Shown in pieces: positions 8,887 through 15,417 of a DNA stretch of 16,664 bases; position 1 is the first letter of the stretch, and each line of letters starts with the position of its first letter. The position numbers and the translations under genes were made by a program. Under the pieces are notes generated by a model that saw only the letters and a list, made by a program, of their open reading frames with translations, had not been told where the DNA came from and made no database searches. Source of the DNA: Candidatus Omnitrophota bacterium. Lineage in GTDB: Bacteria > Ratteibacteria > UBA8468 > B48-G9 > JAFGKM01. The stretch is from positions 1-16,664 of the forward strand of contig JAMWCO010000014.1 in the NCBI GenBank assembly GCA_023818785.1, written 5' to 3'.

Positions 8887-10469
8887 TCTTTAAATTGTGG
8901 GTATAAACTGATTACCTCAATAAATTTTTCTTTTGCTTTTTCAATATTCCCTTCTTTATTATATATATCTCCAAGATAATATGTTAATTCTGCTTTTGTA
9001 AGAGGGTTTTCAATTTCTAAATTTTCAAAAATATCTTTTGCTTTTTTATTGTCCTGTTTTAGATAATATATTTTCCCAAGCAAAAAATTTATATATTTGT
9101 CATATTTTTTTCCAAGAAAATTGAATGCATAAAATTCACCTTCTTCTAACTTCTTTTCTTTTATAAGAATTTCAATTAAATAAGTAATTGATTCTTCATA
9201 ATAAGGAGTATTTTTTTCTAAAATCTCCTTAAATATAATTTCTGCTTCTCTAATTTTATTATCTCCATAAAATTTTTTGCCTTCCATATATAAAATTTGG
9301 GGAATAAAAGAACTCTTAGGGTAATCTTTTTTTAAAATATCCCAATAATTTAAAGATTCTTCAAAATTACATTTTATATAATTTATATAGCCAATAAAAA
9401 AATAATCTTTTTCTTTAATAGAATCTTCTTTCGCAATTTCTATTGATTTTTTAAAAAATAAAATACTCTTATCAAATTCCTTTTTATTAAAATTTACAAC
9501 ACCCAATTTAAAATATATTTCCTCCATTTGTTTTGTGTCAGAAAATTCCTTTAACATTAAATTTAAAATCTTCTCACTTTCAATATAGTTTTCAAGTAAA
9601 AGATAAATATTTACTTTTTCATTCAAAACATTAAATTTAAGATTAATGTCTTCATTATAGTTAATACTATCTAAAATTTCCATCGCTTTTGATAAATTAC
9701 CCCTTCTTTTTTCAATCATTGCAATTTGAAATTTTGCCCACTGAGAAAAAATTGTATTTCCTTCTATTAATTCTCTATAATAATTTTCTGCAAGACCATA
9801 TTCCCCTTTATTAAAATAACAATCTCCAATTTTAAGTTTGCTATCAAAATAGATTTCTCCTTTCCCAGAAATTATAACTTTTTCAAAATATATCTGTGCA
9901 TTTTCAAAATTATTAGTTTGAAATTCTATAAGACCTAAATAATAATTTGACCATAGAATCAAATTTTCATCTTTAAACTCTTCTAATATTAAACAAAAAT
10001 TGTCTTTTGCATATTGAAAATTATTATTTTTAAAATAAGTTATACCCTCTTGAAGAAATTTAAATCCTATTTGCTTTTCTATCTCTATATCCTGTCCAAA
10101 TTTATCTTTATATTCTTTATAATATTTAAGTGCGGATAGATGATTTTTTATTTTTAAATAGGTAGAAATTAAAAAAAGGTATGCATTTTTTAAATATGGC
10201 GATAGGGGAAACTTCTTTATTATTATTTCAAACTTTTCTATTGCTTGAATATATTTTTCAAGATTTAAAAGATTATAACCATAAAGAAGATGAATATAAT
10301 CTAATAATTCTTCCTTCCCACTTGCAATATATTCGTCAAGATATTTATTAGATAAATCAAAATATCCTTTTTCTGAAGAAGTAATTGCAAGTTTTAAATA
10401 ATTTTTAGTAGTTTCCCCTATCGCACATAAAGTTAGGAGAAGATACAAAATTATTTGTTTCTTCAACAT
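8841..10469 (-). CDS. Secreted tetratricopeptide-repeat protein
   Basis: 542 residues with an N-terminal signal helix (about 4-19; no good lipobox, although Cys15 is present), then helical repeats to the end. Repeats are recognisable by pairs such as NLEKYIQAIEKFEIIIKKFP, then FKNNNFQYAKDNF, KGEYGLAENYYREL, NFNKKEFDKSILFFKKS and KEGNIEKAKEKFIEVISLYP, each about 34-36 residues apart, giving more than ten TPR units. Such proteins scaffold envelope complexes, and neighbouring TPR and outer-membrane barrel genes are common. Its role here as periplasmic scaffold for the beta-barrel is inferred. The start ATG lies 18 nt after the cold-shock stop codon; the upstream AAGAGACC is only a weak ribosome binding site. 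Confidence 0.8.
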   Translation of the reverse strand: MLKKQIILYLLLTLCAIGETTKNYLKLAITSSEKGYFDLSNKYLDEYIASGKEELLDYIHLLYGYNLLNLEKYIQAIEKFEIIIKKFPLSPYLKNAYLFLISTYLKIKNHLSALKYYKEYKDKFGQDIEIEKQIGFKFLQEGITYFKNNNFQYAKDNFCLILEEFKDENLILWSNYYLGLIEFQTNNFENAQIYFEKVIISGKGEIYFDSKLKIGDCYFNKGEYGLAENYYRELIEGNTIFSQWAKFQIAMIEKRRGNLSKAMEILDSINYNEDINLKFNVLNEKVNIYLLLENYIESEKILNLMLKEFSDTKQMEEIYFKLGVVNFNKKEFDKSILFFKKSIEIAKEDSIKEKDYFFIGYINYIKCNFEESLNYWDILKKDYPKSSFIPQILYMEGKKFYGDNKIREAEIIFKEILEKNTPYYEESITYLIEILIKEKKLEEGEFYAFNFLGKKYDKYINFLLGKIYYLKQDNKKAKDIFENLEIENPLTKAELTYYLGDIYNKEGNIEKAKEKFIEVISLYPQFKEWKEKAEKSLKEIRK

Positions 10470-10487
10470 TAAGGTCTCTTCATTTTT

Positions 10488-10694
10488 TTATAATTTTACA
10501 ACATTAATTGCCTGAAGACCTTTTTCTCTTTTCACTACTTCAAATTCAACTGCATCACCTTCATTTAGGGTCTTGTAACCCTGTCCTGCAATTGAACTGT
10601 AATGTACAAATACATCTTCTCCATTCTCTCTCTCTATGAAGCCAAATCCCTTTTTGTTGTTAAACCACTTTACTCTTCCTCTTTCTTTTGCCAC
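10488..10694 (-). CDS. Cold-shock domain protein (CspA family)
   Basis: 68 residues forming a single cold-shock domain: RGRVKWFNNKKGFGFIE contains the RNP1 motif KGFGFIE, and DVFVHYSSI contains RNP2. The GYKTLNEGDAVEFEV segment completes the barrel. It binds single-stranded RNA and DNA as an RNA chaperone. The start is GTG at 10694, supported by AAGGAGG about 9 nt upstream. The leader holds two strong hairpins. The gene stands at the head of the envelope-signalling operon, 18 nt before the TPR gene, so a short-lived or cold-responsive leader could affect the whole unit. Confidence 0.95.
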   Translation of the reverse strand: MAKERGRVKWFNNKKGFGFIERENGEDVFVHYSSIAGQGYKTLNEGDAVEFEVVKREKGLQAINVVKL

Positions 10695-10716
10695 TCTTTC
10701 TTCCCTCCTTTCTCAT

Positions 10717-10750
10717 CCCAGAAAATTTAAAATATCTTTAAATTTCTGGG
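10717..10750 (-). promoter_or_regulatory. csp leader hairpin, next to the Shine-Dalgarno
   Basis: The minus strand can fold a 14-bp stem with one bulged U: CCCAGAAATTTAAA pairs with TTTAAATTTTCTGGG around a 5-nt GATAT loop. The stem ends only about 8 nt upstream of the AAGGAGG ribosome binding site of the cold-shock gene. The mainly A/U stem with a GC clamp at its base is a plausible temperature-sensitive element. There is no U-run after it, so it is not a good intrinsic terminator. Confidence 0.55.
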
Positions 10751-10759
10751 GTAATAATT

Positions 10760-10791
10760 AAAGATTTAAATTTGGATGGATTTAAATCTTT
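10760..10791 (-). promoter_or_regulatory. Second csp leader hairpin, perfect 12-bp inverted repeat
   Basis: AAAGATTTAAAT and its exact reverse complement ATTTAAATCTTT flank an 8-nt loop. It lies between the exonuclease stop (10824) and the csp-proximal hairpin. Its arms share the AAAGAT/TTTAAA sequence with the neighbouring hairpin, so alternative pairing is possible. It could also serve as a weak terminator or mRNA-end stabiliser for the upstream operon; only a poor U-tract follows. Confidence 0.45.
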
Positions 10792-10810
10792 TCCTTCTAA
10801 CTCTATAAAC

Positions 10811-10817
10811 TCCTCCT
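10811..10817 (-). promoter_or_regulatory. Orphan strong Shine-Dalgarno
   Basis: AGGAGGA lies just after the exonuclease stop on the minus strand, but no ATG, GTG or TTG follows at usable spacing. The only properly spaced codon is ATA, which would open a 22-codon frame crossing the first csp hairpin and stopping in the second. It may be the remnant of a lost gene, a leader peptide with a rare start, or chance. Confidence 0.3.
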
Positions 10818-10823
10818 AATTTT

Positions 10824-11648
10824 TTAATTATTTTTTATATTTTCTAATATTTCTATTATTCTGTCAAATCTAAAAATTCTCTCTTCATTTCTATAATAAC
10901 AGAATGCTTTTAAATATTTTACTCCACTTTCATCAAAAACTTCAATAGGTAAAATTTTTCTTTTTGTAATTTCCTTTTTGTTGTCACTTACATAAACTAT
11001 AACTGTCTCCTTTTTCTCTTTAATTACTTTTAAAATTTTTTCAACTATTGTTTCATCATAAATTATTCTATTATTAATTTGACTTATGTCAAATATTACT
11101 TTTTGTATAAAATCAATTTCATAATTATATTTCCTTTTTATTTCTTCACAAAATAATTTAAAAATCTCAAATGTTGCTTTTGCATCATCTTCTGCTCTAT
11201 GTTCAGAAATTCTCTTTATATTAAAGTATTCAGAAAGATTATGTAATGAATTACTTTCAAAATTAAAAAACTTTTTTGCAATTAAATATGTATCTATAAT
11301 TTTTACTTTTGGTAATTGATATCCAGCCCTTTCAAATTCTTTTTTTATAAAAGGAATATCAAAATTTGCATTATGGCACAGGAGTATTTTTTCTTTTATA
11401 AAATTATCAATTTTTTCTACAACATCTCTAAAAAAAGGAGCTGTTTTAAGGTCATTATATCTTATTCCACTTATAGGAAATATTTCAGGCGGATTTTCTA
11501 TTTCAGGATTTATTAAACTTATAAATTTTTCAACAATATTTTCTTCTTTTATTCTTAAAAGAGCAATTTCACATATTCTATCTATTTCAGGGTTAAGTCC
11601 TGTTGTTTCAACATCAACTGCTATCATTTCTGGTATTTTTATTTCCAT
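10824..11648 (-). CDS. DEDDh 3'-5' exonuclease with C-terminal WYL domain
   Basis: 274 residues. The N-terminal 170 form a DnaQ-like exonuclease with all DEDDh residues: Asp12 and Glu14 in VDVETTGL, Asp97 in HNANFDIPF, and His150/Asp155 in EHRAEDDAKA. The C-terminal portion (about 205-270) matches a WYL domain: VIVYV, RKILPIEV, then KYLKAFCYYRNEERIFRFDRI with the YL pair and the conserved arginines. WYL domains bind nucleic acid or nucleotide ligands and often regulate effector enzymes. The protein is not a polymerase epsilon subunit in the usual sense; repair or RNA/DNA trimming gated by a ligand is an inference. Its ATG shares one base with the stop of the YHS gene (TAATG), so translation is coupled. 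Confidence 0.88.
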   Translation of the reverse strand: MEIKIPEMIAVDVETTGLNPEIDRICEIALLRIKEENIVEKFISLINPEIENPPEIFPISGIRYNDLKTAPFFRDVVEKIDNFIKEKILLCHNANFDIPFIKKEFERAGYQLPKVKIIDTYLIAKKFFNFESNSLHNLSEYFNIKRISEHRAEDDAKATFEIFKLFCEEIKRKYNYEIDFIQKVIFDISQINNRIIYDETIVEKILKVIKEKKETVIVYVSDNKKEITKRKILPIEVFDESGVKYLKAFCYYRNEERIFRFDRIIEILENIKNN

Positions 11649-11809
11649 TATCCAACAAGTTTTATATATTTTTCAGGGTCTTTTTCAAATTTCTCTTTAC
11701 AGGAAGGGCAGCAGAAATAATATTTCTTTCCATCCTTTTCAACTAAATTTTTTGTCTCTTTGGATAACCACTTTCTACATACAATGTCCTTATATTTTTT
11801 CTTTGCCAT
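11648..11809 (-). CDS. Small YHS-type metal-binding protein
   Basis: A 53-residue gene on the minus strand between the PHP and exonuclease genes. After a lysine-rich start (MAKKKY), Cys11 (DIVCRKWL) is followed 22 residues later by CCPSC (Cys33, Cys34, Cys37), then KFEKDPEKY. This matches the YHS/TRASH-like family, in which a DPVCGM motif precedes YYFCCxxCKxKFxxDPEKY. Such domains bind metals such as copper or heavy metals and often accompany metallo-enzymes or P-type ATPases. Here the methionine after the first cysteine is replaced (CRK rather than CGM). A GGAAGAAG site lies just upstream of ATG at 11809. It overlaps the end of the PHP gene by 20 nt and the exonuclease start by 1 nt. It might deliver or sense metal for those metal-dependent enzymes; that is inference. 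Confidence 0.85.
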   Translation of the reverse strand: MAKKKYKDIVCRKWLSKETKNLVEKDGKKYYFCCPSCKEKFEKDPEKYIKLVG

Positions 11810-12860
11810 CTTCTTCCCCTTTTATATAGATATTATTTGAAAAAATCCATTTTTTATTTCCTAAAAAAACTTCCACTCTATAATTACCTTCTTTTTCTAC
11901 TTTAAAATTTTCTTCCCTTATTTCTTTTTCCATTATTACTACTCCATTTCTTATCAATTTTGTTTTTGTCAAAATTGGATTTTTTATTAATATTATATCA
12001 CCAATTTTACCTTCTTGACCACAAAAATATTTCCCTTCACTATCTCCGAAATAAAAGCCACTACTATCTTTTAAATAATCGTTAGAGAAAAACAAATTCC
12101 CATTTTTTATCGCTTTCAATATCTTATTCTTATCCTCCACTAAGTTTCCTGTAAGTCCATCCTTTAAATAAATATGATTCCTTAATGTATTGAAAACACT
12201 TCTGTAAGAAAAAGATTTTTTAAAATCAAAAATTTTTAAATATTTTGGTAGAGAATGAATGTCAAGTCCTGCAAATCCAATAACTTTTCTTTTTAAATTT
12301 AAATAATCCCACTTTTTTAAAACTCTTTCTGTAGGAATACTTATATTTGAAGGGAAAAATAAATATCTAATAGGAATATTATAAATTTTTGTCTTATCTG
12401 CCCAATCAAAAAGTAATGACCATATCTCTATTCCATCAAAATTTTCATTCCATCTTTTCCAATTATAATCTTTTTTGATGAGAAAAAGACGATGTTTACC
12501 ATATGGATGGACTACCAATTTTATAATGTTATCATCTTTGCTTTTTAAAATTTTATCTATATCCTTCTCATTAGTCCAATATTTTTTGCCTATGAGAATA
12601 AAATGGTCTTTTTTCTTCTCATCTACTTCTTCTGAATGAATAACTAAAACATTGTTATAATAACCATCTATTTCAAATAAATCTTTATATTTTTCTTTAT
12701 TCTTCTTAGGTGTATGAGATGTTAGAATAACAAAATCAATTTTTGCTTTTTTACTTTCTTTATTTATAATTTCAATATACCTTTCCCATTTTCTCCTTGG
12801 GAAATGGACATGTATAACACCGCGTATTTCATTATATATTGACATTTTTGCTATTTTCAT
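11790..12860 (-). CDS. PHP-family metallohydrolase (CehA/McbA-like)
   Basis: 356 residues from ATG 12860; ATG 12845 (351 residues) is equally possible and may fit the promoter better. The metal-site motifs of the PHP fold are visible in order: GVIHVHF (His17, His19), DFVILTSHT (His49), VIHSEEVDE (Glu77/78), VVHPYGKH (His118), GIEIW (Glu145) and GFAGLDIHS (Asp200, His202). Residues 270-350 form a beta-rich C-terminal domain, as in CehA/McbA-type members, which are cytosolic or secreted esterases/phosphoesterases; no signal peptide is seen here. The substrate is unknown. The gene heads a three-gene operon with the YHS and exonuclease-WYL genes and is divergent from tRNA-Glu. Confidence 0.82.
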   Translation of the reverse strand: MKIAKMSIYNEIRGVIHVHFPRRKWERYIEIINKESKKAKIDFVILTSHTPKKNKEKYKDLFEIDGYYNNVLVIHSEEVDEKKKDHFILIGKKYWTNEKDIDKILKSKDDNIIKLVVHPYGKHRLFLIKKDYNWKRWNENFDGIEIWSLLFDWADKTKIYNIPIRYLFFPSNISIPTERVLKKWDYLNLKRKVIGFAGLDIHSLPKYLKIFDFKKSFSYRSVFNTLRNHIYLKDGLTGNLVEDKNKILKAIKNGNLFFSNDYLKDSSGFYFGDSEGKYFCGQEGKIGDIILIKNPILTKTKLIRNGVVIMEKEIREENFKVEKEGNYRVEVFLGNKKWIFSNNIYIKGEEDGKEKI

Positions 12861-12868
12861 AGTATTAT
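12839..12868 (+). promoter_or_regulatory. Promoter of tRNA-Glu (and probably nadE)
   Basis: TTGACA (12839-12844) and TATTAT (12863-12868) on the plus strand with an 18-nt spacer. The predicted start near 12875 is about a dozen bases before the tRNA. The -35 lies over codons 5-6 of the PHP gene. The -10 overlaps the opposite-strand -10 of that gene. Confidence 0.7.
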
Positions 12869-12872
12869 AACA
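12864..12872 (-). promoter_or_regulatory. Extended -10 promoter of the PHP-YHS-exonuclease operon
   Basis: The minus strand reads TGTTATAAT, an extended -10 (TGnTATAAT), with no obvious -35. It ends only 3 nt before the ATG at 12860, so the usual start point (about 7 nt downstream) would fall just inside that codon. That favours the second in-frame ATG at 12845 or a transcript with almost no leader. Confidence 0.55.
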
Positions 12873-12886
12873 TATATTTTTATTTT

Positions 12887-12958
12887 GGCCCCATCGTCTA
12901 ATGGTTAGGACAGGTGGTTCTCAGCCATCAGGCACGGGTTCGAATCCCGTTGGGGCTA
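12887..12958 (+). tRNA. tRNA-Glu (anticodon CUC)
   Basis: A 72-nt cloverleaf: acceptor GGCCCCA/TGGGGCT (G1:U72 closing pair), D arm GTCT/GGAC, anticodon stem GGTGG/CCATC with loop TTCTCAG giving anticodon CTC, and T arm ACGGG-TTCGAAT-CCCGT, discriminator A. CCA is not encoded. The loop has U32 and G38, which is slightly unusual. CUC reads only GAG; a UUC isoacceptor must exist elsewhere. nadE follows by 47 nt on the same strand. Confidence 0.95.
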
Positions 12959-13005
12959 TAGGAACTTTTGAAAAAACAGAGATTATTCAGCCAAAGGAGG
13001 TAAAT

Positions 13006-13806
13006 ATGAAAGAGATTCTTAATATTAATCCAGAAAAGGTTAGAGATTTTCTTGTTGAATTTTTAAGAGATGAACTTAAAAAAGCAAATAAAGAAGTAGC
13101 TATTTTTGGAATGTCAGGTGGAGTTGATTCAACAGTTATTGGATATTTATGTAAAATTGCTTTTGGAAGGAGTAATACTTGTGGAATAATCTTACCTTAT
13201 AAAAATACTCCAAAAATTTCTGTTGACCATGCTTATTTAGTTGGAAGAACATTAGGTATAAGGTATTTAAGATTTAATGTAACTCCTCAGATTGATTATT
13301 ATTTTAAAAATTTCCCTCAGGCAGATAAAATAAGAATAGGTAATAAAATTGCAAGAGAAAGGATGAGTATTCTTTATGATTTATCATATCATTTTGGAGG
13401 TATAGTTATTGGCTCAAGTAATAAAAGTGAAATATATCTTGGTTATGGAACTTTATTTGGAGACCTTGCATGGCTTATAAATCCAATAGGAGACCTTTTT
13501 AAAACAGAGATTTATCAACTTGCTGAATTTCTTGGTGTGCCACAAGAAATATTACAGAAAAAGCCAAGTGCAGAACTTTGGGAAGGGCAAACAGACGAAG
13601 ATGAACTTGGTTTCACATATAGAGAAAGCGACCCTATTCTTTATTACTATATTGAAAAAAATATGACACCAGATGAAATTTCTAATCAATTAAGAGATAT
13701 AAAAAAAGAAATAATTTATAAAGTAATTGAACAGGTCAGGAAAACAGATTTTAAGAGAAAACCTCCTAAAATTGCTAAAATTCCAGAAGAGATTAAATAC
13801 TCATAA
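13006..13806 (+). CDS. nadE: NAD+ synthetase, ammonia-dependent
   Basis: 266 residues. It amidates nicotinic acid adenine dinucleotide to NAD+ using ATP, the last step of NAD synthesis, in the cytosol. The ATP-pyrophosphatase P-loop is FGMSGGVDST (SGGVDS at 37-42). The family motifs GSSNKSEIYLGYGTLFGD and INPIGDLFKTEIYQLAEFLGVP follow, then KPSAELWEGQTDEDELG, the NaAD/ATP loop typical of NadE. There is no glutaminase domain, so ammonia is the likely nitrogen donor. The start at 13006 is fixed by AAAGGAGG 6 nt upstream; a longer open frame runs back into tRNA-Glu and is not real. No separate promoter is evident, so it probably reads through from the tRNA. Its stop overlaps the convergent AsmA-like stop by 6 nt. 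Confidence 0.96.
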   Translation: MKEILNINPEKVRDFLVEFLRDELKKANKEVAIFGMSGGVDSTVIGYLCKIAFGRSNTCGIILPYKNTPKISVDHAYLVGRTLGIRYLRFNVTPQIDYYFKNFPQADKIRIGNKIARERMSILYDLSYHFGGIVIGSSNKSEIYLGYGTLFGDLAWLINPIGDLFKTEIYQLAEFLGVPQEILQKKPSAELWEGQTDEDELGFTYRESDPILYYYIEKNMTPDEISNQLRDIKKEIIYKVIEQVRKTDFKRKPPKIAKIPEEIKYS

Positions 13807-14502
13807 ATCTTTCTGTTTAATTCTTTCTATAGCAAGATTTACTCTATTAATAAGTTCATTAATTTCAATAGTATTATTTCTTTTATCTATTAATAAGTTA
13901 ATTCCTGGTAATAAAAATGGTTTTGTAACAAGATACTGATTTTCCCCTTTTTCACCAGCAAGTCCTTCTATTGTAAGACGATTATTTTTTATAGAGATTT
14001 TCCCACTTATATTACTATAATAAAAGTTTGAAGTCCCAACTCTTTTTATTGGATTTGTTCCACTTAATGAAGTAATAAACTCAATTGCTCCAAAATTCAT
14101 ATATTGTTTAACTCCTTTCTTTTTTATTGATTTAAATATTGTGTCAAGTTCTAAATTTCCTTTTAAGATATTAAAACTACCTACTAAATTAATTAATCCG
14201 TTAATAACTATTTTATCATTGAGAGAAATAGCAAGTTTATTAATATTAATATTATCAATAGTGAAAAACCCTTTAATATTAGAAAAACTTACATCTAATT
14301 TAAAATTAACTTTACCAGTCCCATCATAAAAATAAAAATTTGAATATCCTTCCAAATTTTTATTAAAAAACAGTTCAATATCTTCAATTTTTAAATTATA
14401 AAAATTTAACCCCTTACATAAAAATTTATTTTGAGGAACTTGAATTGAGAAATTTTTTAATTCAATATTTTTAAATTTGAGATATTCTGATTGAAGGAAC
14501 AA
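13801..14502 (-). pseudogene. AsmA-like protein, 3' portion (in a different frame from the 5' portion)
   Basis: 233 residues from TTG 14502, with no Shine-Dalgarno and no better start; the frame is closed by TAG just upstream of the A-run. Beta-strand-rich sequence with typical AsmA/YdbH-like features: repeated amphipathic strands (for example FYFYDGTGKVNFKLDV), then a late block QYMNFGAIEFITSLSG, NISGKISIKNNRLTIEG and LLPGINLLID, which resembles the C-terminal part of AsmA-like proteins thought to bridge lipids or assist envelope assembly. One extra A in the ten-A run at 14520-14529 would join it to the upstream frame as a single 533-residue protein. Whether it is a broken gene, a sequence error or a slippage product cannot be told here. 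It ends by overlapping the nadE stop codon. Confidence 0.7.
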
Positions 14503-15401
14503 ATCGCCATCAAAATAAATTTTTTTTTTGAATAATTTAATAAGAATCTATTTAATGAAACTTTTGACCCTTCTATCTTTAAATTATATCTTTTCCTTAT
14601 TTCTTCTGGTAAAAGTTTTAAAAATTCATAAAGAGAAAACTCTTTTGTATTAAAGTAAAATTCAAATTCATCTTCTGTAATATATCCATTAAATGAAAGT
14701 TTTTCTCCTTTTTCATTTATCAATAAACCATTTTCTACAAATCCTTTTTTCTCCTGTGGTAAATATTTCCCTTTCAAAGATAGATTGAAATTACTTTTTT
14801 CATATTCCTGATTTAATTCCTCTATTTCAATGTCAAATTTTATTCCCTTAAAATTTTCTTTTTCTTTTTCAATAAGAACCTTCCCATAAATTTTCCCATC
14901 AAAAGGAATTTTATATTTAGTCATTTCTGAAATTTCTTTTATTTTTAAACCATTAACTTCAAAAATCCCATCAAATCTATCCTTTCCCCAGTTTTGAAGT
15001 TCACCATAAAATTTAAAGTTCCCAAAATCTTCAATATTTATATCTGTCGTTGTAACATTTAGATTTCCACTTGTTATATTACCTTTTATCTTCCCTTCAA
15101 CCATAACTTTTTTATTTTTAAATTCTGGTCTAAATTGGCCCTGCCCTTCAAATGCAAAAGCATTTTTTATTATTGAGGGTCTTATTTTTATATTATCAAA
15201 TTTGACAGAAATCCATGTATCTTTATATGTAAGGTCTTTTAAATTTATCCCATTAAGTGAAAGGTTAATATCTTTAAGTCCCCAATTTTTATTGTATTTT
15301 ATGTTTTTAAGAATGAGAAATTTAAAAATTAGTATAGAAAAAATGAAAATGGAAAATATAATTGAAAAAGATATACCCAAAATTCTTTTTGATTTTTTCA
15401 A
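14457..15401 (-). CDS. AsmA-like membrane-anchored protein, 5' portion
   Basis: 314 residues. Lysine-rich N-terminus, one membrane helix (about 7-32), then beta-strand repeats such as DINLSLNGINLKDLTY, IKIRPSIIKNAF and VEGKIKGNITSGNLNVTTTD, the pattern of AsmA/DUF748-type periplasmic proteins held in the inner membrane. The start is TTG at 15401, supported by AAGGAG 9 nt upstream. The frame crosses A10 at 14520-14529 and ends about 60 nt later in a tail (FILMAICSF...) that does not look like the family. The 3' portion of the same gene continues in another frame. Gap to the nitroreductase gene: 16 nt, same operon. The function is probably envelope lipid handling, inferred from the family. Confidence 0.75.
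   Translation of the reverse strand: MKKSKRILGISFSIIFSIFIFSILIFKFLILKNIKYNKNWGLKDINLSLNGINLKDLTYKDTWISVKFDNIKIRPSIIKNAFAFEGQGQFRPEFKNKKVMVEGKIKGNITSGNLNVTTTDINIEDFGNFKFYGELQNWGKDRFDGIFEVNGLKIKEISEMTKYKIPFDGKIYGKVLIEKEKENFKGIKFDIEIEELNQEYEKSNFNLSLKGKYLPQEKKGFVENGLLINEKGEKLSFNGYITEDEFEFYFNTKEFSLYEFLKLLPEEIRKRYNLKIEGSKVSLNRFLLNYSKKKFILMAICSFNQNISNLKILN
14520..14529 (-). other. Ten-adenine run joining two frames of the AsmA-like gene
   Basis: On the minus strand, Ser-Lys-Lys-Lys is encoded by TCA followed by nine A, so the whole run is A10. With A11 the frame continues as KIYFDGDLFLQSEYLKFKN into the downstream portion. A-runs of nine or more are known sites of RNA-polymerase slippage in AT-rich bacteria, of phase variation, and of sequencing error. 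Confidence 0.85.
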
Positions 15402-15417
15402 GTTTTAAATCTCCTTT

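Noticed and set aside
12901..13005. Longer N-terminus for NadE
   Set aside because: It begins inside tRNA-Glu; AAAGGAGG before the ATG at 13006 fixes the start.
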